Assembly (NCBI GenBank): GCA_900553675.1 | Contig: USEH01000123.1 | Coordinates: 1-6,474 of the forward strand | Length of the DNA: 6,474 nt | Direction of reading: 5' to 3' | Source of the DNA: an uncultured Ruminococcus sp. | Lineage (GTDB): Bacteria > Bacillota > Clostridia > Oscillospirales > Ruminococcaceae | In this document: piece after piece, positions 6,264 through 6,474 of the stretch | Position numbering within the stretch: position 1 is the first letter of the stretch | How the letters are laid out: every line of letters starts with the position of its first letter | Notes under the pieces: model-generated | The model's input: the letters and a program-made list of their open reading frames with translations, nothing else | What the model was told of the DNA's origin: nothing | The model's database searches: none | Program-made: the position numbers and the translations under genes

Positions 6264-6274
6264 CCTTTCCTCCC
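6264..6274 (-). promoter_or_regulatory. Strong ribosome binding site of the TM1266-type regulator gene
   Basis: On the minus strand, GGGAGGAAAGG runs directly into the ATG at 6263. Its GGAGG is 5 bases from the start codon, so translation of the regulator frame still looks active despite the frameshift downstream. Confidence 0.75.
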
Positions 6275-6292
6275 ACTGCTTAATTCGAGATG

Positions 6293-6346
6293 TTATTCCT
6301 TCGGTTCATTTTTGTGTTTTGCCGGGATTATGAGCAGTTCGATCAT
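6293..6346 (-). CDS. Possible 17-residue coupled micro-ORF
   Basis: An ATG at 6346 overlaps the stop codon of the 43-codon frame (ATGA) and reads MIELLIIPAKHKNEPKE before TAA at 6293-6295. AAAGGAG lies about 14 bases upstream, farther than usual. It has no recognisable family and may be chance, or a displaced tail of the upstream protein. It fills most of the otherwise empty 79-base gap before the regulator gene. Confidence 0.2.
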   Translation of the reverse strand: MIELLIIPAKHKNEPKE

Positions 6347-6474
6347 TCGCCGATTCTCAGCTCCTTTCCATTTTTGAGCAGACGGCGGTCGATATCCGCA
6401 ATGGTGACTGCGGCGAGACTATGGATGCACTGTTGGTTGAGCTGAGCATAGAGATTCTCCATCCCGCCCGCCAT
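6343..6474 (-). CDS. Unrecognised C-terminal or complete 43-residue reading frame at the window edge
   Basis: From the last base, an ATG reads MAGGMENLYAQLNQQ, then CIHSLAAVTIADIDRR and LLKNGKELRIGE before TGA at 6343-6345. The start codon coincides with the window end, so this may be a complete small protein or the tail of a larger gene. It looks like a soluble, helix-forming sequence with no cysteine motif and no signal or membrane segment. I recognise no family; it is not a visible part of AspA or other usual hyd-operon neighbours. It is co-oriented with the maturation genes and 79 bases before the regulator, so it may share their transcript. Confidence 0.5.
   Translation of the reverse strand: MAGGMENLYAQLNQQCIHSLAAVTIADIDRRLLKNGKELRIGE

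Noticed and set aside
1..6474. tRNA, rRNA, CRISPR array, insertion sequence or attachment site
   Set aside because: No cloverleaf-like sequence, regular spaced repeats, transposase or paired terminal repeats were seen on either strand by eye.

Overview
The window holds an anaerobe's [FeFe]-hydrogenase locus interrupted by an AT-rich accessory cassette. The left edge (2-382, + strand) is the C-terminal end of a catalytic [FeFe]-hydrogenase subunit that carries a fused short rubredoxin domain. The right two thirds (2266-6263, - strand) is a complete H-cluster maturation operon, read right to left: a TM1266-type hydrogenase-associated regulator broken by a frameshift, then hydE, hydG and hydF. 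HydG makes the CO and cyanide ligands as an Fe-based synthon. HydE works on that synthon toward the [2Fe] precursor. HydF, a GTPase scaffold, delivers the precursor to apo-hydrogenase. The presumed client enzyme is encoded about 2 kb away, so the locus is a near self-contained hydrogen-metabolism module. An unrecognised 43-codon reading frame touches the right edge.

Between hydrogenase and hydF (about 444-2232, + strand) lies an AT-rich block. Positions 1081-1140 have 19 G/C of 60, against 27 of 60 at 181-240 and 30 of 60 at 4801-4860. It encodes a haemagglutinin-like, beta-helix-type protein of about 356 codons, whose signal peptide is encoded just upstream but one base out of frame. A 141-residue protein with four predicted membrane segments follows. 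Strong stem-loops stand at 410-443, 1715-1753 and 2233-2264, so each accessory gene and both hydrogenase-related units end in a terminator-like structure.

The organism is probably a strict or facultative fermentative anaerobe of the Firmicutes. The FeFe maturation set and TM1266 homologue are typical of that group. The signal-peptide/filamentous-haemagglutinin-like protein hints at an outer-membrane-bearing lineage such as Negativicutes, but that placement is inference with modest confidence.

Two reading-frame lesions are visible: one in the regulator (around 6158-6161) and one between signal peptide and mature part of the beta-helix protein (613-619). They are either real decay or regulation, or sequencing/assembly errors. 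The best candidate for something undescribed is the secreted beta-helix protein plus four-TM partner sitting inside a hydrogenase locus.
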